A stretch of 42,607 nt of DNA, from the NCBI RefSeq assembly GCF_000171235.2, contig NZ_ABEA03000008.1, positions 1 to 42,607 on the forward strand. Direction: 5' to 3'. The position numbers and the translations under genes are program-made. Below the pieces are notes generated by a model that saw only the letters and a list, made by a program, of their open reading frames with translations, made no database searches and was not told where the DNA came from. This stretch comes from Geminisphaera colitermitum TAV2. GTDB taxonomy: Bacteria > Verrucomicrobiota > Verrucomicrobiia > Opitutales > Opitutaceae. Shown here piece by piece: positions 23,298 to 29,867 of the stretch. Each line of letters opens with the position of its first letter. Position 1 is the first letter of the stretch.

Positions 23298-23768
23298 ATG
23301 CGAACGCTCCTCATTGCATCCTTGCTCATGCTCCCCGGCCTGCTTGCGCTGGCCGATCTGCCGCCGCAACCGACGATGTTGGAGCGCCTCGCCCGCGTTG
23401 AGCGGCTGCGCACGCCCCCGGCTGCGCAACCCGCCGTGGACGCCCGCCCCGCCTGCACACAGGCGGAAGCGCCCCCGCCCGCCGTGGAGACGGCCCCCGC
23501 CCTTGTCGATGCCGCCCCTCCCCCCCCTGCCGTGGTTCCGCCCGTGTTGCCAGAAGCGCCGGTCAACCCGCTTTTCCGGCGCAGTGACCGAATCTCCGAC
23601 CTCATGGCGAAGGCCGGGCTTGCCCGCCCCGCCATCACGCCCCCCCACGGCACGCCGCTTGGCATCATGGCCCGCCAGATCGACTCGTTTGAGCGCCGTC
23701 GCGGTCCCGACCGCGCCGCCCTCGACCGCCTCAATTATTTTCGCGCCCTCGCCGCCGAACAAAAATGA
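23298..23768 (+). CDS. Exported proline-rich prophage protein
   Basis: A 156-aa protein. A signal peptide (MRTLLIASLLMLPGLLALA) precedes a Pro/Ala-rich extended linker (about 50-90) and a compact basic helical end (ISDLMAKAGLARPAI, then DSFERRRGPDRAALDRLNYF). The long proline linker suggests spanning of the periplasm. It is coupled by ATGA to the DUF1353 gene. Confidence 0.55.
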   Translation: MRTLLIASLLMLPGLLALADLPPQPTMLERLARVERLRTPPAAQPAVDARPACTQAEAPPPAVETAPALVDAAPPPPAVVPPVLPEAPVNPLFRRSDRISDLMAKAGLARPAITPPHGTPLGIMARQIDSFERRRGPDRAALDRLNYFRALAAEQK

Positions 23769-24253
23769 CTGCCGCACTCGTCAAATTTCCACGATCCCTC
23801 AAGACCAAGACCATCCTCGGTCAAGACCGTGCGCTGCTACTCGCCGCGCCCTTTGCGTTCATCTCGGACACGCACGGGCGCATTGACCTGCCCACCGGAT
23901 TTTTCACCGACCTTGCCAGCATCCCGCGCCTCTTTTGGCGCGTGTTTCCGCCCGCTGGTAAATACACCGCCGCCGCAATCATCCATGATTTTCTCTACGC
24001 CAACCAATCAACGGAAGAGAACAAATCCGACAACATCCTCCTCACGCGTGCGGAAGCTGACGCCATCTTCCTCGAAGCGATGGAAGCCCTCGGAGTGAAC
24101 TGGCTGACCCGGAGCACCATTTACCGCGCAGTGCGCATGGGAGGGGGGGGGGCATGGCGCGACAATTACAGCAAACGCACCGGACTGCCCTATCCATCAA
24201 AACCCTCCGCCCGTCTCCCCGATTTTTACCGTCAACGTCACGTTAAACGATAA
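23765..24253 (+). CDS. DUF1353-family phage protein
   Basis: A 162-aa protein. The family core is plain: IDLPTGFFTDLASIPRLFWR, then GKYTAAAIIHDFLYAN with the conserved His-Asp pair, then DAIFLEAMEALGV and an arginine-containing tail. DUF1353 proteins occur widely in phages, often near lysis genes, and have no proven activity that I can state. A G10 tract at 24143-24152 encodes GGGGG in frame just after the helix RAVRM. It is ATGA-coupled to the exported protein before it and followed by a lipoprotein, so a lysis-related role is a reasonable guess only. Confidence 0.75.
   Translation: MTAALVKFPRSLKTKTILGQDRALLLAAPFAFISDTHGRIDLPTGFFTDLASIPRLFWRVFPPAGKYTAAAIIHDFLYANQSTEENKSDNILLTRAEADAIFLEAMEALGVNWLTRSTIYRAVRMGGGGAWRDNYSKRTGLPYPSKPSARLPDFYRQRHVKR
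24143..24152. repeat. G10 tract inside the DUF1353 gene
   Basis: An in-frame run of ten G coding for glycines in a prophage gene. Confidence 0.85.
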
Positions 24254-24258
24254 CCAAA

Positions 24259-24618
24259 ATGAAAACAGTATTCACCATCGCACTACTCGCCGCGCTCGCC
24301 GTCCTTTCCGGCTGCGCGGCCTTTCAAAAAACCAACGCCGGGGACGCCGCAACGCGCCTCCAGTTTTCCACGGCTGACGGGCGACACGTTGAGCTTGTCC
24401 TTCCGAAAAACATGGCTGCTGAAAAGCTGGAACTTGTCGCTGGAGATTACATTTTGCGCGCCGACTCCCTCAAAACCGACGCATCAACCGTGATGGACAG
24501 CGCAGGGGCCGCAAATGCCGCGCAAGCGCAGTCCCTCGCTGAGATGACGAAAGTTGTCGGTGGTCTTGTTCCCCTCGCCGTCAAAGCCGCTGCCGAAAGC
24601 GCCATTTCGATGCCGTAA
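24259..24618 (+). CDS. Prophage lipoprotein
   Basis: A 119-aa protein. The lipobox LSGC follows a short hydrophobic signal (MKTVFTIALLAALAV), so the mature N-terminus is lipid-modified C19. The mature protein has a beta-rich start (FSTADGRHVELVLPKNMAAE) and an Ala-rich helical end. It could be an outer-membrane spanin-like or superinfection-exclusion lipoprotein; no sequence motif decides between these. Confidence 0.65.
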   Translation: MKTVFTIALLAALAVLSGCAAFQKTNAGDAATRLQFSTADGRHVELVLPKNMAAEKLELVAGDYILRADSLKTDASTVMDSAGAANAAQAQSLAEMTKVVGGLVPLAVKAAAESAISMP

Positions 24619-24622
24619 CCGC

Positions 24623-25282
24623 ATGGTCTTTTCGCAGACACAGATTCAGCGCATCCCGACTCCCCTCCTATGGGTGGGGGGCAAACGTTACACGCCGTAT
24701 CTGCGCCCCCTCGCCACGCAACGCGCCGGGCTCACTGGCGTGCTGTACGTCCCCGTCACGCGGATTGACGCCGCCGAGGCTGCCACGCAACACGCGGGCC
24801 TGTTGCCTGTGGTTCGTGCCACGCAAGCGGGCCGCATCCGCATCACACAGGCCGGACGCATCCGTGCCACGCATTACGGCGCTTACCTCCGCCCTCCCTC
24901 CCTTGCCGCTGCCGAGACTGCCACGCAACACGCGGGCCTGTTGCCCGTGGTTCGCGCCACACAAGCGGGCCGCATTCGCATCACGCAGACCGGACGCATC
25001 CGCGCGACGCATTACGGTTCTTACCAGCCCTCCCCCTCCATCGCCGCGCACGAGAACGCCACGCAACGCGTAGCCTTCACCGCATTTGTTTACGAGGGGG
25101 GAACCGAAACCGCCGCCATCGAATCCGCCGCGCAACGCGCCTCATTCACGGGCGCGACAAGCCAGCCAGCCGGGCATTATGTATCCAGTCACACGCTACA
25201 ACAACGCGCCGCCTTCACCGCATTTTTCTACCAAACCGAAACCCAAGCCCAAGCCGTCCCCTCACCCGATGAAAACAATTGA
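24623..25282 (+). CDS. Repeat protein of the virion cluster
   Basis: A 219-aa protein. Two nearly identical 46-residue units, starting at about residues 50 and 96, contain ATQHAGLLPVVRATQAGRIR and RITQ-GRIRATHYG. Shorter degenerate copies (ATQRVAFTAF, AAQRASFTG, LQQRAAFTAF) continue to the end. The recurring R-A-x-F/L-T/P pattern every 23 residues suggests a beta-solenoid or trimeric fibre. It overlaps the following spike-like gene by 14 bp. The DNA units are about 95% alike and 138 bp apart, so unit number may vary by recombination. Confidence 0.6.
   Translation: MVFSQTQIQRIPTPLLWVGGKRYTPYLRPLATQRAGLTGVLYVPVTRIDAAEAATQHAGLLPVVRATQAGRIRITQAGRIRATHYGAYLRPPSLAAAETATQHAGLLPVVRATQAGRIRITQTGRIRATHYGSYQPSPSIAAHENATQRVAFTAFVYEGGTETAAIESAAQRASFTGATSQPAGHYVSSHTLQQRAAFTAFFYQTETQAQAVPSPDENN
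24771..25026. repeat. 138-bp direct tandem repeat inside the repeat-protein gene
   Basis: Two copies offset by exactly 138 bp (46 codons), e.g. GCCACGCAACACGCGGGCCT at both. The differences are mostly third-position changes, indicating selection on the protein repeat. Confidence 0.85.
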
Positions 25283-26390
25283 AACAAAACTCGGAGCCTC
25301 CATCCGCTATCGGATCGAAGTAATCAACCCGGACGGCATGCTTGCCGACTCCCGCCCGTGGAAAAAAAACCTCATTCTGGACTGGGGACTAAATGCCATC
25401 GCTAATTACCGATGGAACGAAGTCACACGCTATGCCGTTGCCGGAACCGGTGCGAAACCCACCCGACGCGACAGCGCCGCTGTCACCTTCACCCAAACGG
25501 CTAAGACAGTTACCGCCTCCGCTGGCTTTTTCGAAGCTGAGGACGCCGGGCGTCTCCTGAAATTAAATACAGGGGAGGAACTGCGCATCGAAGCCGTCCC
25601 CGATGCCGTTACTGCCACCGTCAAAACCTCCCGCGAATCCGCCGAGCCGACTCCCGGCACCATCTGGTATGTCAACCAAACCGGCCATGAAACCGAAGTC
25701 ATGCGCACGGACACCTATGGGAATGCCGCTGACGACAACACCGTGGTCCTCATCAACGGCAGCGTCGTCATGAAACGCACCTACATCTTTGCCCCCGTCA
25801 CCCAGCAACGCACCATCCGGGAAATCGGCTGGGCCTTGTACTCTGATTCCGCCCTGTTTGGCCGCGATGTTCTTGCCGGGGCCGGGGTCACGCTCGTAAC
25901 CGGCCAGCAACTCAAGGTTGTGCTGGAACTCGACATCGCCGTTTCACCGCTCGCCCCCGAGCCTGCCGGGCCGTTCTGGCAGGCGGGAATCAGCGGACAG
26001 GCGCAGTTTGAAAACCTCAACTGGGGCCATCGCTTCCACCCAAGCGGCACATACAATTATTACATTCCGGTGTTTTTGAGCGATTCTCTGGACGCCTTCA
26101 AACAGCCCGGTCTTGAAGCGCAGGCCGGGGCTCTGACCGGCACGACCAAAACCGTTGAGCCCGTCCGCGCCGCCTACGTGTCGGGGAGTTTCCAATACAC
26201 TTACCGCGCAAGTTTCCAACTCAATGACGGCAACCTGCCCGCCGTCCGCTGCTTTGGGTTTGGCTGGTGGGATTACCAGACCTTTTACCCCATTTTCCGT
26301 ATCATCTTTGACCAGCCCCAAACCAAGGACAGTGACCACACGCTGACACTCGACTTTGAAATTTCTTGGGGACGCGTATTGATTAATTAA
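25269..26390 (+). CDS. Putative spike / receptor-binding protein
   Basis: A 373-aa protein, mainly beta. The N-terminal region KKNLILDWGLNAIANYRW with the downstream AVAGTGAKPT resembles phage tail-fibre and spike proteins that begin with a KNxILDxGL motif and a GTG element (pattern knowledge). The C-terminal third is aromatic-rich (WWDYQTFYPIFRIIF), as in receptor-binding domains. It is the largest protein of the virion cluster without a membrane anchor, comparable with PM2 spike P1 (recalled as about 335 aa). The start at MKTIETKL overlaps the previous gene by 14 bp. Host-receptor binding is inferred. Confidence 0.6.
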   Translation: MKTIETKLGASIRYRIEVINPDGMLADSRPWKKNLILDWGLNAIANYRWNEVTRYAVAGTGAKPTRRDSAAVTFTQTAKTVTASAGFFEAEDAGRLLKLNTGEELRIEAVPDAVTATVKTSRESAEPTPGTIWYVNQTGHETEVMRTDTYGNAADDNTVVLINGSVVMKRTYIFAPVTQQRTIREIGWALYSDSALFGRDVLAGAGVTLVTGQQLKVVLELDIAVSPLAPEPAGPFWQAGISGQAQFENLNWGHRFHPSGTYNYYIPVFLSDSLDAFKQPGLEAQAGALTGTTKTVEPVRAAYVSGSFQYTYRASFQLNDGNLPAVRCFGFGWWDYQTFYPIFRIIFDQPQTKDSDHTLTLDFEISWGRVLIN

Positions 26391-26414
26391 CTACGAATAA
26401 AGGAGACCAAAACG

Positions 26415-26828
26415 ATGACATTGTGGACAAAGATAGTCGGCTGGGCCACAGGGACCACAGACGCGCTCCAAGCGCAGGAAAATAACGCAGCGCGAATGGC
26501 GGGAATCGTGGAGCGGCAACAAGAGGACGGCCTGATCACCGAGACAGAGGCCGCCGCCAACATAGATGCCATTTTCGGCAACGTTGTGACTGGAACCAAG
26601 CTGACGTCCACGATGGCGGAACGCGTCCCCTCCGCAATTGCTGAGTCCGTTGAGGAACTCCCCGTCCGCATCAACACCGCAATCGACACCCTTGGGAAGG
26701 GCATTCTCGGCAGCATCCCCGTCTGGCTTCGCTGGGTGATCGGCGGAGCCATCGTCGCTTACGTGTTCGTGCTGATTCGCCCTTACCTCCCGACACCGGC
26801 ACCAACACCGAAAAAGAAAGCCAAGTAA
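26415..26828 (+). CDS. Single-span membrane protein of the virion cluster
   Basis: A 137-aa protein. The N-terminal 100 residues are helical and acidic (RMAGIVERQQEDGLITETEA), a transmembrane helix follows near 105-125 (LRWVIGGAIVAYVFVLI), and the tail is short and basic (TPKKKAK). It begins 24 bp after the spike-like gene behind a clear GGAG ribosome-binding site. A virion membrane protein is likely. Confidence 0.6.
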   Translation: MTLWTKIVGWATGTTDALQAQENNAARMAGIVERQQEDGLITETEAAANIDAIFGNVVTGTKLTSTMAERVPSAIAESVEELPVRINTAIDTLGKGILGSIPVWLRWVIGGAIVAYVFVLIRPYLPTPAPTPKKKAK

Positions 26829-26830
26829 CC

Positions 26831-27076
26831 ATGCTCGCGCTCCTCCGCATCAAACTTGCCGACTACATCGCCGCTGCCGTGCCCGTGCTGGCAAGCATCA
26901 CGCTCGACCACCTCAACGGCGTCATTGCCGCCATCGGTGGGCTGCTAGGCATCGCCTATCTCCTGTGGAAATGGAGACGCGAGGCCATGCCCCCCCCCTC
27001 CCCCCCTCTCCCAATTTCTCGCCATGAAAAAACGCACCAAAGCCAAGGGAACGAAACGCCGCATCCCCCTCGCTAA
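26831..27076 (+). CDS. Small membrane protein, possible holin; C-terminus shifted by a C tract
   Basis: An 81-aa protein as read. Two hydrophobic helices (about 8-28 and 30-47) are followed by WKWRREAM, a holin-like layout. After this point two C tracts (C9 at 26990-26998, C7 at 27000-27006) encode PPPSPPLP, and the frame then runs 50 bp into the next gene. A +1 (or -2) change in the tract would instead end the protein at the TGA at 27025-27027, which overlaps the next ATG as at most junctions in this prophage. The current C-terminus is therefore suspect. Confidence 0.55.
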   Translation: MLALLRIKLADYIAAAVPVLASITLDHLNGVIAAIGGLLGIAYLLWKWRREAMPPPSPPLPISRHEKTHQSQGNETPHPPR

Positions 27077-27218
27077 ACCGGCCACGCGCAAACGCGCCGC
27101 CGCCATTGTTGGACGCGCGGGCGGCTACGCCACCGCGAAGAAACGCGCCCGTCGCAAGCGCGGCAACGTTTACACCCTCGCAGGCCGCAAAGTCTCCCGC
27201 CACAAAAGAGGGAAGTAA
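27024..27218 (+). CDS. Small, highly basic protein
   Basis: A 64-aa protein with about 24 Lys/Arg residues (KKRTKAKGTKRRIPLAKPAT, AKKRARRKRG). The composition is like that of phage DNA-condensing or virion-core proteins. It lies between two small membrane proteins in the virion cluster. It overlaps the preceding ORF only because that ORF runs on past the C tracts. Confidence 0.6.
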   Translation: MKKRTKAKGTKRRIPLAKPATRKRAAAIVGRAGGYATAKKRARRKRGNVYTLAGRKVSRHKRGK

Positions 27219-27219
27219 C

Positions 27220-27531
27220 ATGCGTTACCTTAACTCCTATGTTGCCGCTTGGGCTGGGGCATTTCTCGCGGCAATCGCCCTCCCTGCCATCGTCATGCGG
27301 AAAATCAGCGGCGGCGCAATGTCATGGCTGGCTGCAATTATCGCCGCAATCGCTGTGGTTGGCGTGCCGACTGTGTTGCGCGGGCAGGCGATTAAATACG
27401 ACGGGCTCGGCCAGCCAGTGAATCCGACGCTGAACAGGCTGTTCGGAAATTGGAAAAAAGCCTATGGTATCATAGGCGGCACGCTGTTTGCCATCGGTGC
27501 GCTCTGGGCATGGTCCAGACGCAAAAAATGA
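27220..27531 (+). CDS. Membrane protein with three hydrophobic segments
   Basis: A 103-aa protein. Helices at about 5-25, 33-52 and 80-97, with a conserved-looking loop LGQPVNPTLNRLFGNW between the last two and a basic end (WSRRKK). The start is one base after the preceding stop. It is coupled to the next gene by ATGA. Probably a virion or lysis membrane protein. Confidence 0.6.
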   Translation: MRYLNSYVAAWAGAFLAAIALPAIVMRKISGGAMSWLAAIIAAIAVVGVPTVLRGQAIKYDGLGQPVNPTLNRLFGNWKKAYGIIGGTLFAIGALWAWSRRKK

Positions 27532-27788
27532 AGCCTGCTCACCTATTCGCCGTCCTCGCCGGATTCGCCGTCGTCGCAGTCGCAGGCTGGACAGCACGGC
27601 GAAACCTCTCACAGTCTGCGAATATGAGCACTGCAACCATACCAAAACCAGCCAAGCGGCGAATCAAAGCAGTCCCCGGCAATCCTTTTGCCGGTCTGGA
27701 GCATCTGGCAGGCAGCGTTTCTCTCCCCACACCCGGCACCTCACGTGAGAAAATCCGTAATCGTCTCAAAGCCAAACATCATCGTTGA
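27528..27788 (+). CDS. Membrane-anchored small protein, possibly fused to an antitoxin-like tail
   Basis: An 86-aa protein. An N-terminal hydrophobic helix (HLFAVLAGFAVVAVAGWTA) follows the ATGA junction with the previous gene. The C-terminal 50 residues, beginning at an internal Met (27624), read AKRRIKAVPGNPFAGLEHLA and end SREKIRNRLKAKHHR, and overlap the PIN toxin start by 44 bp. The tail occupies the antitoxin position for the PIN gene. Either the antitoxin starts at 27624 (54 aa) or a phage membrane protein gained this end by recombination. Confidence 0.5.
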   Translation: MKPAHLFAVLAGFAVVAVAGWTARRNLSQSANMSTATIPKPAKRRIKAVPGNPFAGLEHLAGSVSLPTPGTSREKIRNRLKAKHHR

Positions 27789-28161
27789 TGCCGGGCCGCT
27801 AGTAGCGATGCTCGATGCCAGCGAGGAAGCCAATGCTTGGGCAACCCAAGCCCTGTTTGGTGTCAATGCGCATTTTTATATCGCTTATCCCGCGATTGTC
27901 GAAGCCTGCCATCTGATCGACAATCATCCGCCTGCACTGGCAAAGTTGCGCCGGTTCACATCCCGCATGGAGGTTATCCCCCCCGAACCCGATCACGTGT
28001 TTGCGCTGATGGAAAAATGGGCTCCGCGTATGGATTTTGCCGATGCGTGCGCAGTGATGCTCGTAAACCGCTACGCAAACGCCCATGTCCTGACTACCGA
28101 TCACGACGATTTTTCCGCCTATCGAGTTCCCTTCGCATCCCCGAAAGGCGATTTTTACTAA
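27745..28161 (+). CDS. PIN-domain protein (VapC-like toxin)
   Basis: A 138-aa protein from a GTG at 27745; the open frame extends further upstream but not with PIN sequence. The acidic triad is visible: IIVDAGPLVAMLD near residue 13, the Glu in AIVEACHLID, and the Asp of MDFADACAVML, with TTDHDDFSAY at the end. These form the metal site of PIN ribonucleases. It belongs to a different subfamily from the PIN at 9564, yet it is followed by an almost identical terminator and GTSAC cluster. It marks the switch from virion genes to cargo and may act in abortive infection or prophage maintenance. Confidence 0.78.
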   Translation: MRKSVIVSKPNIIVDAGPLVAMLDASEEANAWATQALFGVNAHFYIAYPAIVEACHLIDNHPPALAKLRRFTSRMEVIPPEPDHVFALMEKWAPRMDFADACAVMLVNRYANAHVLTTDHDDFSAYRVPFASPKGDFY

Positions 28162-28184
28162 GGCGTTTTCCGCCCTGTATCCCG

Positions 28185-28210
28185 GCCCGCCTGACATGGC
28201 GGGCTTTTTT
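28185..28210 (+). terminator. Terminator after the prophage PIN gene
   Basis: GCCCGCC-TGACAT-GGCGGGC followed by six T. It matches the terminator at 10008-10033 in stem, loop length and T-run. Confidence 0.9.
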
Positions 28211-28315
28211 GTGTGACTGCTCGATCACAGTGGAATGCCGGCGAGTCACAGGCCGGCGGGTGTGACTGACCAGGGCGTGACAAGGCTAGGCCCCGTCACG
28301 CCGGCGAAGTCACGG
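28211..28315. repeat. GTSAC cluster after the prophage PIN terminator
   Basis: Six GTCAC/GTGAC words in about 110 bp, including the shared 15-mer ATGCCGGCGAGTCAC-like element (GCCGGCGAGTCAC also at 10064 and 17124). It ends at the 3' end of the convergent gene at 28310. Confidence 0.7.
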
Positions 28316-28660
28316 TTGGGCGGTTTTGCTTCCCCATGACCGGTTGTGCCCATAGAAATTCCAATCAATGCCGATAAACCCCATTGCGTCTATTCGCTTC
28401 CAGATGGCGGCGCGTTCATCGGGAGGATAAGGCTCACGATCAATGTAATCCTTGCTGGCGATTAACGAGACCCGGCCAGCGCGGATTTCATCAAGGGCAG
28501 TTGCCGCTTCCGCCTCCCCCTTGAAGTAAAGGGACCCCGTTATCTCTCGGTTTTGGGAGGAAACGGAAATGGCATTGCCGACAATCGATAATGCAATGTC
28601 ATCAAGGCTTAATGGCGTGCCGTCGAAAACGATAAGAGGACTTTCTTTTTTCTTACTCAT
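28310..28660 (-). CDS. Hypothetical cargo protein
   Basis: A 116-aa soluble protein from the start MSKKKESPL (a longer frame upstream is non-coding repeat). It reads as an alpha/beta protein: LIVFDGTPLSLDDIALSIVG, then ITGSLYFKGEAEAATALDEI, and a C-terminal WKRIDAMGFIGIDWNFYG. Not recognised. The upstream 100 bp and the first codons are repeated at 10391-10404 in the older element remnant, where the gene is broken. Confidence 0.55.
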   Translation of the reverse strand: MSKKKESPLIVFDGTPLSLDDIALSIVGNAISVSSQNREITGSLYFKGEAEAATALDEIRAGRVSLIASKDYIDREPYPPDERAAIWKRIDAMGFIGIDWNFYGHNRSWGSKTAQP

Positions 28661-28760
28661 TTGATGGGTTCTCTGGTTATTTCTTGGATTGGTGATCTTA
28701 CTGTTGGTTTGGTTGAGTTTCGACAAGGGGGACGGAATGTCAAAAGGCAAGGCCTGACCC
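28645..28760. repeat. Segment repeated in the older element remnant
   Basis: It matches 10391-10520 over its length (for example TTTCTTGGATTGGTGATCTT in both). The match continues at 28961 after the MITE-like insertion. In the older copy the G5 at 28728 has become G8-AGA-G6. Confidence 0.8.
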
Positions 28761-28949
28761 GAATGGCGCTTAGTTAAGCCACCTCCTCGTTGAAAACCAG
28801 TGACTTCCCCAACGCATGAAAACCGTGAAAACCATCCAACCTTTTGAGAGGGAAAATTCCACTGGAAGCCATGCCGACATTAAGATCGATTCATGCATTG
28901 GAAATTGCCTCTCAAAACAACGGGGAACGCCCTTAACTAAGTGCCATTC
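28761..28949. mobile_element. MITE-like insertion, 189 bp
   Basis: The terminal inverted repeats are GAATGGCGCTTAGTTAAG (28761-28778) and its complement at 28932-28949 (17 of 18 match). Both ends are flanked by a perfect 11-bp direct repeat AGGCCTGACCC (28750-28760 and 28950-28960), the target-site duplication. The homologous site in the older element remnant (about 10511-10530) lacks the insertion, giving an empty-site reference. No transposase is encoded. An 11-bp duplication fits the IS4-family range, so it is probably mobilised in trans by such an element. Confidence 0.8.
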
Positions 28950-29066
28950 AGGCCTGACCCTGTCCGGCTGTTTTATCACGGCGTCCGTCTATATCTTGGG
29001 CATTGGTATTTATGGCACTGCTTTTGTCCGCGTGGTTCGGTGGCTCTGGTTGGATTGATGGTTTTG

Positions 29067-29414
29067 TCATCCGTTGGTCCTCCGATTACTTTTTTCGAAG
29101 GCGGTCACACGCTTTTCCAGCGCTGTACCCCTGTCGTTTAGACCGGATAACTTTATTTGATTCAGAAGCTCTTTACGTGTTTTTTCACACCATGATATCA
29201 GCTTTTTTTTCTGTGCTGGAGATAGTGAGGGGGCTGCAAAATCGCGGGTCCGCGTAACAATGATTACGTCATCGAAATAGGAGATCGGACGGTTTTCAGT
29301 GAGCCTACGGAATTCAGCCATGGTTATCCCCTCGTCTTTTATGCGCTGGGCGATGGCTTGGTATTCTTGTGTCAAAAGGTTCTTTGCTTCGGGGAGCCTG
29401 TTAGGGTTGCTCAT
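29067..29414 (-). CDS. Hypothetical helical cargo protein
   Basis: A 115-aa, largely helical protein (LLTQEYQAIAQRIKDEGITM, then AQKKKLISWCEKTRKELLNQ and a final coiled segment TALEKRVTAFEKSNRR). It overlaps the end of the upstream gene 29411-29668 by ATGA, so the two form one minus-strand operon opposing the prophage's main direction. No domain recognised; an accessory regulator is possible. Confidence 0.6.
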   Translation of the reverse strand: MSNPNRLPEAKNLLTQEYQAIAQRIKDEGITMAEFRRLTENRPISYFDDVIIVTRTRDFAAPSLSPAQKKKLISWCEKTRKELLNQIKLSGLNDRGTALEKRVTAFEKSNRRTNG

Positions 29415-29668
29415 GGCGTTTTTTCGTCGGAGTCAGTTTTGTCGGTGGGTTTGGTTTTCTTGTTCGCTGGATAAAAACCCCCGATGGCGACCATCGCGGA
29501 ATCAGCAGGCGAGATAGGTTTCGCCCCCTCTGCATCCCATTTTTCGAGGATGAGCGCGGCGAATTTGCTCTTGCTCATGTTCAGCGCGCTGGCGCGTGCG
29601 GAGATTTTGGCGATCAACACCTTGCGGCATTGGACGCTTAAGACATCGGAGTGTGAGGATTTGCCCAT
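29411..29668 (-). CDS. Small predicted ribbon-helix-helix-type regulator
   Basis: An 85-aa protein from MGKSSHSDVL. The core LSVQCRKVLIAKISARASAL followed by MSKSKFAALILEKW fits a short strand and two helices as in MetJ/Arc or mobilisation-accessory proteins. The C-terminus is charged and disordered (NKKTKPTDKTDSDEKTP). It is divergent from the gene at 29868 across a 200-bp region with an AT-rich palindrome, so it may regulate the right-arm promoters. An extra eight N-terminal residues are possible. Confidence 0.5.
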   Translation of the reverse strand: MGKSSHSDVLSVQCRKVLIAKISARASALNMSKSKFAALILEKWDAEGAKPISPADSAMVAIGGFYPANKKTKPTDKTDSDEKTP

Positions 29669-29867
29669 AACCCCACCAAAATAATCAATCATATGGCAGA
29701 ATCGGCAGAAATGGCTTGCACGGCATAAAGATTATAGACTCCATGCCTCAGTTCCTTGGAAACAGCACGGAAGCTTTGAACAGGTGAAGCAGCCCCCTCG
29801 ACGGAGGGGAGAAGAACGGAGTTCGAGTCTCACGCCGTGTGTTTCAGAGGAAAAAAACACGTTTTTT
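29669..29867. promoter_or_regulatory. Divergent regulatory region with tRNA-like secondary structure and an AT palindrome
   Basis: Contains a possible structured RNA: GCACGGC (29718-29724) can pair with GCCGTGT (29834-29840), enclosing a 6-bp hairpin (CCCCTC/GAGGGG, about 29795-29811) and a canonical T-loop word TTCGAGT (29822-29828). Just before the ATG at 29868 lies AAAAAAC-AC-GTTTTTT (29852-29867), a palindrome suited to a repressor. No protein gene supported. Confidence 0.4.

Noticed and set aside
24771-25026. CRISPR-like repeats
   Set aside because: The repeats are 138-bp coding units with no spacers; they encode a protein repeat. No CRISPR array is visible anywhere.
28816-29257. Plus-strand ORFs of 60-84 aa around the MITE-like insertion
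   Set aside because: They run across the insertion or antisense to better genes, with no ribosome-binding site or protein-like composition.
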